6,566 nucleotides of DNA from the NCBI GenBank assembly GCA_030426865.1, contig JAUHXN010000161.1:1-6566 (forward strand), read 5' to 3'. Both the position numbers and the translations under genes were made by a program. Every line of letters starts with the position of its first letter. Position 1 is the first letter of the stretch. Of the stretch, positions 1 to 5,178 are shown piece after piece. The notes beneath the pieces were generated by a model. That model was not told where the DNA came from. It ran no database searches and worked only from the letters and a program-made list of their open reading frames with translations. Source of the stretch: a bacterium. GTDB lineage: Bacteria > Bacteroidota > Ignavibacteria > Kapaibacteriales > UBA2268.

Positions 1-1
1 A

Positions 2-1006
2 AAGGAAGATTTCAAAACAACTCCTTATACTCTTGTATTGCCTAGTAATCTGCCCCCTGCTATTTTACCAGCTGACAACCCACTAACTTATGAGGGAATC
101 GCTTTAGGTAAGGCACTTTTCTTCGAGAAAATGATGTCTAAAGATGGTACTATTTCTTGTGGTTCATGCCATAACCAAGGCAATGCATTTACTGATAATG
201 ATAAGAAATTTTCTGAAGGAATAGAAGGTAAAATAGGTGATAGGAATTCTATGCCTATATTCAATATGTTCTATCATACTAAAGGCTTTTTCTGGGATGG
301 ACGTGCAAAGTTACTCAGGGATCAATCTTTAGGTCCAATAGAAAATCCATTAGAGATGGGGGAAACATTAGAAAATGTTGTAAATAAATTGCAAGCTGAA
401 TCTAAGTATCGCAAACTTTTTTATAAAGCCTTTGGTGACTCCTCTGTGAATAGTATGAAAATGAGTTTGGCAATGGAACAATTTATGTTGACATTTGTTT
501 CTGGTGATTCCAAATTCGACAAAGTCGAAAGAGGTGAGGCTACTTATACGGACTCTGAACAAAGAGGTAAAGAATTATTTTTCACTGAATTTGAAACAAG
601 TGGAGATGCACGTGGTGCTGACTGTTTCCATTGTCACGCAACAGCTGATTTCTCTAATCATGAATTTATGAATAATGGATTAGATGAGGAGTCAGAATTT
701 ACAGATTTAGGCAGAGCTAAGTTTACTGAAAGACCAACTGATAACGCTAAATTTAAAACTCCTTCATTGAGAAATATTGCTGTCTCAGGACCATATATGC
801 ATGATGGTCGTTTTGCTACATTAGAAGAAGTAATAGAACACTACAATAGTGGAATAAAAGAATCATCGACTTTAGATGTGAATATACATGGAATCAAAGA
901 TGGAATGAACCTAACAGAACAAGAAAAGCAAGACTTAGTTGCTTTCCTTAAAACCTTGACGGATGATGTATATCTTACAAACACAGAATATAAAGAAAAT
1001 AACTAA
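2..1006 (+). CDS. Di-haem cytochrome c peroxidase / MauG-MbnH-like enzyme, 5'-truncated by the window
   Basis: The frame is already open at base 2, so the true start and signal peptide lie upstream; the TTG at 38 is an internal Leu, because the preceding codons read as family-typical sequence (TPYTLVLPSNLPP). Two c-type haem-binding motifs are visible: CGSCH at nt 158-172 and CFHCH at 623-637. Other family landmarks are ALGKALFFE before haem 1, the FWDGRA segment (nt 290-307), GPIENPLEMG, and GPYMHDGRF near nt 788-814. The Met in that last motif (797-799) sits where peroxidases of this family carry the distal ligand of the C-terminal haem; MauG has Tyr there. Known members are periplasmic and use peroxide to oxidise a small molecule or a partner protein. 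The C-terminus has no T9SS domain, so the enzyme probably stays in the periplasm. The next gene is an MbnP-like protein, which favours an MbnH-type role over plain peroxide removal; that is inference from context. Confidence 0.93.
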   Translation, partial: KEDFKTTPYTLVLPSNLPPAILPADNPLTYEGIALGKALFFEKMMSKDGTISCGSCHNQGNAFTDNDKKFSEGIEGKIGDRNSMPIFNMFYHTKGFFWDGRAKLLRDQSLGPIENPLEMGETLENVVNKLQAESKYRKLFYKAFGDSSVNSMKMSLAMEQFMLTFVSGDSKFDKVERGEATYTDSEQRGKELFFTEFETSGDARGADCFHCHATADFSNHEFMNNGLDEESEFTDLGRAKFTERPTDNAKFKTPSLRNIAVSGPYMHDGRFATLEEVIEHYNSGIKESSTLDVNIHGIKDGMNLTEQEKQDLVAFLKTLTDDVYLTNTEYKENN

Positions 1007-1027
1007 CAATTTAAAATGGTTACAATT

Positions 1028-1972
1028 ATGAAAAAATTAATAATCGCTTTAGTACTCGTACTTTGCACAAGTTCTGGAATGGCAACAGAAATAAATTTAG
1101 TAATAAATCACAATGTAGATGGGACTCCATTTAAACTAAATACAGAATATCTTAACGCAGATGGTGTTAAATATAAAATTACAAGGTTAGAATACTATAT
1201 GTGTTTGTTTGAAATAGATGGCCAATTGCTAGAAGGTAAATACATTCTTGGTAATGGAAATATTTCTAATTATTATCTGGGTAATCTAGATGTAGAGGAA
1301 ATAAGTAAAGTGAAAGTATCATTTGGGGTAGAAAAACAAGAAAATATTGGAAAGGATCCAAACCGATTTGATCTCTTACATCCTTTAGCTCCTAAGAATC
1401 CATCTATGCACTGGGGTTGGAATGCTGGATATAGATTCTGGGCAATAGAAGGAGTGTCTGACCCTGATGGTGATGGACAATATGATAAATCATTTCAATA
1501 TCATATTCTTGGTGATGAATCATTCAGAAGTTTATCGTTTGACTTGAATACAGTTAAAACAGATGGGGCATTAAATGTAGAAATCGATTTTAATCTACAA
1601 AAATTATTAGCACCTATTAATATGACTCAATTCGGTATATTCCATGACTTTTATAATAACTCAAAAGAGATTAGAGATTTAGTTGATAATATTACTACAT
1701 CTGGAGCTTTAACTAGTAGAACTACAAGTTCGGTTGAATCTGTAAACAAGAGTATAGATATATCTCCTAACCCTTCATCAAATTATCTGAATGTTGATTC
1801 CAAGTTTATAAATTCTAATTACAAAATTATTTCAATGAACGGTTCAACAACACAAACAGGTATTATTAATGGTAACAGAATCGAGATAAAAGATCTAACA
1901 ACTGGTACATTCATAATTATGATAAAAGACAGAATTGGGAATATCAATACAGCCAAGTTTCTTAAACAATAA
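1028..1972 (+). CDS. MbnP-like secreted protein with T9SS type A sorting domain
   Basis: The protein has 314 residues from ATG 1028. An in-frame ATG at 1016 would add four residues (MVTI) before a normal Lys-Lys signal peptide, so 1028 is preferred. Residues 1-19 form a signal peptide ending SGMA, without a proper lipobox. Residues about 21-215 match the MbnP-like beta-sandwich family as I know it: an N-terminal beta strand (INLVINHNVDG), the YKITRLEYYM segment, and M127-H128-W129-G130-W131-N-A-G-Y135. In MbnP of methanotrophs a Trp is oxidised to kynurenine by the di-haem enzyme MbnH and copper is bound; W129 and W131 are the natural candidates here. Residues about 242-314 (ISPNPSSNYLNV ... 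TGTFIIMI ... AKFLKQ) form a T9SS type A sorting domain, so the mature protein is probably exported across the outer membrane. It starts 21 nt after the peroxidase gene and is probably co-transcribed with it. Confidence 0.88.
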   Translation: MKKLIIALVLVLCTSSGMATEINLVINHNVDGTPFKLNTEYLNADGVKYKITRLEYYMCLFEIDGQLLEGKYILGNGNISNYYLGNLDVEEISKVKVSFGVEKQENIGKDPNRFDLLHPLAPKNPSMHWGWNAGYRFWAIEGVSDPDGDGQYDKSFQYHILGDESFRSLSFDLNTVKTDGALNVEIDFNLQKLLAPINMTQFGIFHDFYNNSKEIRDLVDNITTSGALTSRTTSSVESVNKSIDISPNPSSNYLNVDSKFINSNYKIISMNGSTTQTGIINGNRIEIKDLTTGTFIIMIKDRIGNINTAKFLKQ

Positions 1973-1980
1973 ATTATCTG

Positions 1981-2011
1981 CTTGATATTTATAATAAATA
2001 CCGTTATCAAG
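1981..2011 (+). other. Perfect 7-bp hairpin just after the MbnP-like gene
   Basis: CTTGATA (1981-1987) pairs perfectly with TATCAAG (2005-2011) over a 17-nt A/T-rich loop. It lies nine bases past the stop codon and directly before the terminator hairpin, so the transcript would end in two tandem stems. It may protect the 3' end of the mRNA. A 7-bp stem alone is not statistically remarkable in DNA this A/T-rich. Confidence 0.5.
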
Positions 2012-2012
2012 T

Positions 2013-2047
2013 AAAATCCTCGTCTGTTAATAGGTGGGGATTTTTAT
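2013..2047 (+). terminator. Intrinsic terminator of the peroxidase/MbnP-like unit
   Basis: AAAATCCTC (2013-2021) pairs with GGGGATTTT (2036-2044), nine pairs including one T-G wobble, over a 14-nt loop. The 3' arm runs into TTTTT at 2041-2045 and further T-rich sequence. Position 40 nt after the stop codon, G/C at the inner part of the stem and the trailing T run all fit rho-independent termination on the + strand. Confidence 0.82.
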
Positions 2048-2183
2048 TTTAAAATACTTTTTAAATTAGTTATTTCATGCCAACCAAATTTTTGGGCACA
2101 ACTTTCTTACCTCTCTGGATTTGAGTACACAGTCTTTTTAAGCAATTTACATAGCCAGAGTAACCTAGTTAGCGTAGTATCAC

Positions 2184-2305
2184 AATTAACATAATTAACA
2201 TATACTATTTAAACTAACATAAACTTATATAGATAATTAATACATCATATTAACTAATCTAATTTAAGCTATAAACACACTCTATTGACATTTAATTAAT
2301 ACATC
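2184..2305. repeat. Short A/T-rich direct repeats
   Basis: AATTAACAT occurs twice in perfect tandem (2184-2192 and 2193-2201). The 13-mer TAATTAATACATC occurs exactly twice, at 2234-2246 and 2293-2305. Both lie in the G-poor segment. They could be binding sites for a regulator or remnants of a replication or recombination element, but in such biased sequence chance similarity is a real possibility. Confidence 0.4.
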
Positions 2306-2416
2306 TATACTTATACTATAATCATAATAGAATTGAAGTAGAGAGCAATAGAAAGAGAGAAAAGAATAACTATACACACTATTGTCAAGTTCGGACTAAG
2401 ATGTGAAGTAATCTAG

Positions 2417-2469
2417 GTATGTTAAGTATCCACTTTACGAAGGAAACGTAAACGAATAATTATACATAC
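2417..2469. other. Two-step hairpin
   Basis: GTATGT (2417-2422) pairs with ACATAC (2464-2469) and encloses a second perfect stem, TTTACG (2434-2439) with CGTAAA (2447-2452), closed by a 7-nt A/G-rich loop. Each stem alone could occur by chance; the nesting is what makes it worth listing. Confidence 0.35.
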
Positions 2470-2556
2470 TGCTTTATAAGATCACATACATTCCAATCTT
2501 TCTAAATTAAAGTCTTGCTATATAAATTGTCAAAGTAACATCTCTAATCAAACTAA

Positions 2557-2599
2557 GAGTTATTGATATATTCATAAAAAGGTCTATATCAATTTGCTC
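2557..2599. other. 9-bp perfect hairpin with extended base
   Basis: ATTGATATA (2562-2570) pairs perfectly with TATATCAAT (2585-2593) over a 14-nt loop, and GAG/CTC (2557-2559/2597-2599) can extend the stem past a small internal loop. No T run follows on either side, so it is not an obvious terminator. Confidence 0.4.
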
Positions 2600-2643
2600 A
2601 AAAGAAACCATCTGCCTCTCACGCGTAGGGAACAAAGAAACGA

Positions 2644-2755
2644 TGGAATTTAATTAGTCGTAAAGTCACTTCATGGTATCGAGCACATGACCAATAACTA
2701 ACTAAACATCGTAACCGTAGTGACCTTTCATTTAAACTATGACTAATCCATTTCA
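2644..2755. ncRNA. Candidate structured element with four nested helices
   Basis: Four helices nest in order. TGGAAT (2644-2649) pairs with ATTTCA (2750-2755, one G-T wobble). ATTAGTC (2653-2659) pairs with GACTAAT (2741-2747). AAAGTCACT (2662-2670) pairs with AGTGACcTTT (2719-2728, one bulged C). TCATG (2671-2675) pairs with CATGA (2686-2690). The helices are nearly coaxial with only small internal loops, which is more RNA-like than scattered short repeats. No promoter of the Bacteroidota type was found nearby, so the transcribed strand is unknown and T-G wobble does not settle it. Confidence 0.4.
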
Positions 2756-2823
2756 AATCATATCTACTCGTGTATAAATTAATATACCGCCACTAAGCCA
2801 AAGCCGTCTTTTTCAGTTGAATA

Positions 2824-2900
2824 TCACTAGCTATTACATATCATCCGTCGAGCCACGTTGCTGTATAAGTTACAAATAGCATTGCGTGGTTCACTAGTGA
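2824..2900. other. Nested hairpin around the palindrome TCACTAGTGA
   Basis: TCACTAG (2824-2830) pairs with CTAGTGA (2894-2900) and encloses AGCCACG (2851-2857) with CGTGGTT (2885-2891, one wobble). The 3' outer arm is part of a perfect 10-bp palindrome at 2891-2900, so it can also fold on itself, and the shared base 2891 means not every pair can form at once. An alternative pairing, GCTATT (2830-2835) with AATAGC (2875-2880), competes. Confidence 0.35.
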
Positions 2901-2926
2901 GTGATTTTTCTTAAGAACATTACAAT

Positions 2927-2953
2927 CTTTTAGAGTATTCCTTAATACTCAAG
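2927..2953. other. Perfect 7-bp tetraloop hairpin
   Basis: GAGTATT (2933-2939) pairs with AATACTC (2944-2950) around a CCTT tetraloop, and CTT (2927-2929) with AAG (2951-2953) can extend it past a 3-nt bulge. No T tract follows on the + strand, so terminator function is not supported. Confidence 0.4.
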
Positions 2954-3103
2954 GGCAGATTATCAGGTGTTTGCGAAAATTAATCTCTTATGGCAATCGC
3001 GTACCTTGGAAACCGTATATGTCTCTTGATTCGTCCGTTTTACTAGAAACCTATCATCCAAGCTTAAATGATAAGCACTAGAACCTAATCTTACTTCTGT
3101 GTT

Positions 3104-3140
3104 CATATGGTAGCTCCTTAAGCTATAAAGCTAGCATATG
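3104..3140. other. 12-bp near-perfect hairpin
   Basis: CATATGGTAGCT (3104-3115) pairs with AGCTAGCATATG (3129-3140), 11 of 12 positions, over a 13-nt loop. Read on the - strand, the loop edge carries AAGGAG and the stem contains an ATG that opens a 47-codon frame ending near 2966, so it could in principle mask a start site. That frame has no recognisable features. TAGCATA also recurs directly at 3132-3138 and 3146-3152. Confidence 0.45.
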
Positions 3141-3693
3141 TTCTTTAGCATACACGTAGTTTTTTATTTTCACCCGCTAAAGTAATAGATGAATGGAAAA
3201 AACGCTGTTTGAAAATAACCATGAAAAACAAATATTTTGTAAAAAATGTTAGTTCTCTATTAATATAGAGTATGAAAAAAATAAAAAGATAGGGCTAAAT
3301 CACATTTTCTGTGAAATAATTGAAAATAAATTCGATTCTTTGTGAAAATAGTTCATTTTTAGAGATAATTCCGTCTATAGATTATATATCTGTGTCCAAA
3401 TTTTTCATAATTATAAAGCGAATTAATAAGTAGTTTATATTCTGATTATACACAAATCGAATATATAGCGCCGTAGGGACGTTATAATTCATTTCACGAT
3501 GAAATACATGTAATTGGGGTTTAAATTGCAGACAGGGGTATATATGAGCTTTATTTGTGCGTTTAAAATCCATTTCATATAATACTAATTGTATTATTGA
3601 TTGAATTACCTACATTAAAGTCGGATCATGCTATAAATTAGCACGTAACTGATCAATTAAGTCCTCTTAAAATTTTATTCTACTTAGAACTGC

Positions 3694-3723
3694 TTGGCTT
3701 ATAGACTGTCTATAGTATTTTTG
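3694..3723 (+). promoter_or_regulatory. Bacteroidota-type promoter for the downstream four-gene operon
   Basis: TTG (3694-3696) and TATTTTTG (3716-3723) are separated by exactly 19 nt. This fits the established -33 TTG / -7 TAnnTTTG promoter form of the Bacteroidota primary sigma factor. By eye I found no other exact TAnnTTTG on either strand in the 2.1-kb gene-free region. Transcription would start about 3727-3731, giving a leader of roughly 410 nt before the ATG at 4141. The element points toward the orphan operon. Confidence 0.6.
3700..3714. promoter_or_regulatory. Dyad operator inside the promoter spacer
   Basis: TATAGAC-T-GTCTATA is a perfect 7-bp inverted repeat around one central base. 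It sits wholly between the -33 and -7 elements and fills almost the whole 19-nt spacer. A dimeric regulator bound there would either block polymerase or, as MerR-type activators do, act on the spacer. No regulator gene is visible in the window. Confidence 0.5.
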
Positions 3724-3733
3724 AATATTGTTA

Positions 3734-3859
3734 CATCTGTGTAATGAAAAAGGTGATATTAATCAAATACATACGATATCATTTAAATATTATGTAATTA
3801 TTTCACTAACTATTTTAACTAATTTTTCGTAATATTGTGAATTGTGATTCATCTGTGTA
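3734..3859. repeat. 10-bp direct repeat CATCTGTGTA
   Basis: CATCTGTGTA occurs exactly at 3734-3743 and 3850-3859. Each copy is centred on a hairpin whose loop includes its middle bases (TCTG and GTGT respectively). A shorter ATCTGTGT lies at 3388-3395. Repeating both sequence and hairpin context suggests a protein- or RNA-binding element in the leader, though an accidental repeat is possible. Confidence 0.4.
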
Positions 3860-3910
3860 GATGATATTGCTATGTAAATAAAAAAAGTAAATGAGAATCT
3901 TTTCTCTGGA

Positions 3911-4031
3911 AATCCTGAAATCGCCACATTTCATTTGTACATTTTCCAAAGAACAGATACCTCCATATCTAATATGGTGTGTGTCTGCGCTTTTGTCTAT
4001 GAAATGTACAGCTCGTGGCGAGTTCAGGATT
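3911..4031 (+). ncRNA. 121-nt long imperfect hairpin in the operon leader
   Basis: AATCCTGAAATCGCCAC (3911-3927) is complementary to 4015-4031 at 16 of 17 positions. After an asymmetric internal loop (8 and 4 nt), TGTACATTT (3936-3944) pairs perfectly with AAATGTACA (4002-4010). Further in, AAAG (3948-3951) pairs with CTTT (3990-3993), CAGA (3954-3957) with TCTG (3984-3987), and the tip is CCATAT-CTA-ATATGG (3963-3977). About 39 pairs are formed in total. It lies about 110 nt before the first gene of the operon, on the side toward the predicted promoter. It could be a regulatory RNA, a small mobile hairpin element, or an RNase III-type processing site. No obvious target duplication flanks it. 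Confidence 0.7.
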
Positions 4032-4083
4032 AATAGGCAGGTAAGGGCACACATATTATAATAGTGGTTCCATCCTTCGTTTA

Positions 4084-4133
4084 ACTCCTTTAGAAAAGAT
4101 ACTCCATTAGTATTTTTTTAACCAAATAGGAGT
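4084..4133 (+). promoter_or_regulatory. Ribosome-binding site with two competing anti-RBS segments
   Basis: AGGAGT (4128-4133) lies 7 nt before the ATG at 4141, an unusually strong Shine-Dalgarno sequence for Bacteroidota. Upstream, ACTCCT (4084-4089) is its perfect complement, and a second ACTCC (4101-4105) is complementary to GGAGT (4129-4133). Either could mask the ribosome-binding site, the layout expected of a translational switch or thermosensor. No switching partner within the upstream hairpins was identified. Confidence 0.45.
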
Positions 4134-4140
4134 GTTCACC

Positions 4141-5178
4141 ATGAACATAATAAATCTAGATTCGTCAATCGGCATTTCCAATTCTACCAAGTCACTTGTT
4201 GAAGTTATTACTAAAACTGTTGACCTTAAAAACAAAACGCTGTTTCTGAAGAATTTCAATTTGAAAGAATCTTTAAAGCAAGTACCAATCATACTAGTTA
4301 GTGAAGATACTTTCCTAGCTTATATCAAAGATAATATTTCAGTTGATGAAATTAAGCAATTTGGATTTCTTGATAATGATTACGATGCCACACCACGTCT
4401 ATCACATTTTGCAATACCTGCTACTGCATACATATTTAATTCAAATACAGATGCTGTGTTAATATGCCCAGAACGTATAGAAAAATGTTTCTCTGCAAAT
4501 GAAATTGATGATATAACAGCATCTGCTATTTTATATGGTCTCGCTAAATATGCTGTAAATAAATATGATAAGTCAGATATAGATGTATTCTTTTCAAACC
4601 AAGAAAACCTAAGTAACGCTATATTGATACTTTATCTTCGTATTTCAAATGAAAATCTATATAAAAAAGTAATTCAGTATATCTATAATAATGAGGATCA
4701 TTATTTACAAGCTATTAATATACAAGAGGAAGAGTTTCAAAATTATCAAATCAGAGAGAAACATGATATATCTACAAATGGTATAATTAGGTTGTCGGGT
4801 CTGTTTGATCATTTAGATTTATTGGATAAAAGTGAAGAAGCAAAGAAGCAAAATAAAACAGAGTGGGAGACAATTAAAAGCAAAGCGGTCAGAGTTTCCA
4901 ATGGTGAATGGTTATCATTTAATAAATTGAACAGGAATATTGTTGCTGAAGTATTTTGCTATTATCTAGATTCTAAACAAATAGAGATAGAAGAAAATGG
5001 ATCTAATAAATCACATATGATTGCGAACATCCAATATTTTGATTTGCAGCTTTTCTATGAACTGTTTAAAGTAACTCATGTATATGGTATAGAAAATGGA
5101 TATAGTGAAGAGGCAAGCTCAATAGGTAAAATTGCAATTCAACGTGAGTTTAGATATTTAGAGAAAAATGAAAGGTAA
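4141..5178 (+). CDS. Orphan protein, possibly a zincin-like fold without a zinc site; first gene of the operon
   Basis: The protein has 345 residues from ATG 4141, chosen over an in-frame GTG at 4132 because AGGAGT at 4128-4133 is correctly spaced for the ATG and would overlap the GTG. It has no signal peptide or membrane helix, so it is probably cytoplasmic. I do not recognise the family with confidence. Residues 97-190 have a layout seen in zincin-like metallopeptidases: a strand followed by LICPERIEKC (107-116), a helix where HExxH would lie but reading Y132-G-L-A-K136, then QENLSNAILILYLR (154-167), which resembles the EExLANA-type helix carrying the third zinc ligand, and a following helix ending in DHYLQAI. 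With both histidines absent, a zinc peptidase activity is unlikely, so this would be a pseudoenzyme or a different fold. Residues about 225-345 are charged and mixed alpha/beta, with no known motif. The next gene overlaps its end by 11 nt. Confidence 0.85.
   Translation: MNIINLDSSIGISNSTKSLVEVITKTVDLKNKTLFLKNFNLKESLKQVPIILVSEDTFLAYIKDNISVDEIKQFGFLDNDYDATPRLSHFAIPATAYIFNSNTDAVLICPERIEKCFSANEIDDITASAILYGLAKYAVNKYDKSDIDVFFSNQENLSNAILILYLRISNENLYKKVIQYIYNNEDHYLQAINIQEEEFQNYQIREKHDISTNGIIRLSGLFDHLDLLDKSEEAKKQNKTEWETIKSKAVRVSNGEWLSFNKLNRNIVAEVFCYYLDSKQIEIEENGSNKSHMIANIQYFDLQLFYELFKVTHVYGIENGYSEEASSIGKIAIQREFRYLEKNER

Larger units (their letters stand above)
2047..3693. other. Long gene-free region, about 1.65 kb
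   Basis: No reading frame on either strand is long and protein-like enough to call a gene. The longest start-to-stop frame is a 63-codon - strand stretch at 3382-3573 with no recognisable features. The first part (2161-2340) is very A/T-rich and markedly G-poor on the + strand (I count about 10 G against 26 C in 180 nt), followed by a purine-rich run around 2335-2367. From about 2400 to 3150 the composition is more balanced and several helices can be drawn (listed separately). I find no tRNA or rRNA signature and no CRISPR-type repeat. The region may hold one or more structured RNAs or be decayed coding DNA; the sequence alone does not decide. Confidence 0.7.
3730..4140 (+). promoter_or_regulatory. 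Long structured 5' leader of the orphan operon
   Basis: From the predicted start of transcription to the first ATG lie about 410 nt with no plausible gene. It contains a series of hairpins: TTACA/TGTAA (3731-3744), TGATAT/ATATCA (3754-3781), TCATCT/AGATGA (3849-3864), GAGAA/TTCTC (3893-3906), then the long hairpin 3911-4031 and the anti-RBS segments at 4084-4105. The small stems could each be chance; the long hairpin is not easily explained so. The layout suggests a cis-acting regulatory leader or a small RNA processed from the operon transcript. Confidence 0.5.

Noticed and set aside
368..562. - strand frame inside the peroxidase gene
   Set aside because: It is antisense to a well-supported di-haem peroxidase and is a shadow of it.
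1066..1078. Lipoprotein signal (cysteine at residue 13 of the MbnP-like protein)
   Set aside because: The residue before the Cys is Leu, not Gly/Ala/Ser, and a normal signal peptidase I site (SGMA) follows; a T9SS domain also argues for secretion through that route.
2891..2909. Terminator: TCACT-AGTG-AGTGA followed by TTTTT
   Set aside because: The stem is only five pairs, competes with the larger nested hairpin, and there is no gene upstream for it to terminate.
3382..3573. 63-codon - strand frame
   Set aside because: No family features, no promoter, and a frame of this length is expected by chance in over 2 kb of A/T-rich DNA.
3911..4031. Integron attC site
   Set aside because: The hairpin lacks the conserved GTTRRRY/RYYYAAC core ends, and no integrase or cassette series is present.
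3815..4054. 79-codon - strand frame
   Set aside because: It covers the whole long hairpin, has no recognisable features or suitable promoter, and its composition does not look like a selected protein.
3730..4140. Retron-type msr/msd RNA: small hairpins followed by one long hairpin before a gene
   Set aside because: No reverse transcriptase is encoded in the window (no YxDD motif in any of the four genes), and no convincing a1/a2 complementarity of the usual length flanks the hairpins; the best I found was TAATATTGTG near 3830 against CACATATTA near 4050, with a bulge.
4107..4292. - strand frame overlapping the start of the first orphan gene
   Set aside because: It is antisense to the better-supported + strand gene with a good ribosome-binding site.
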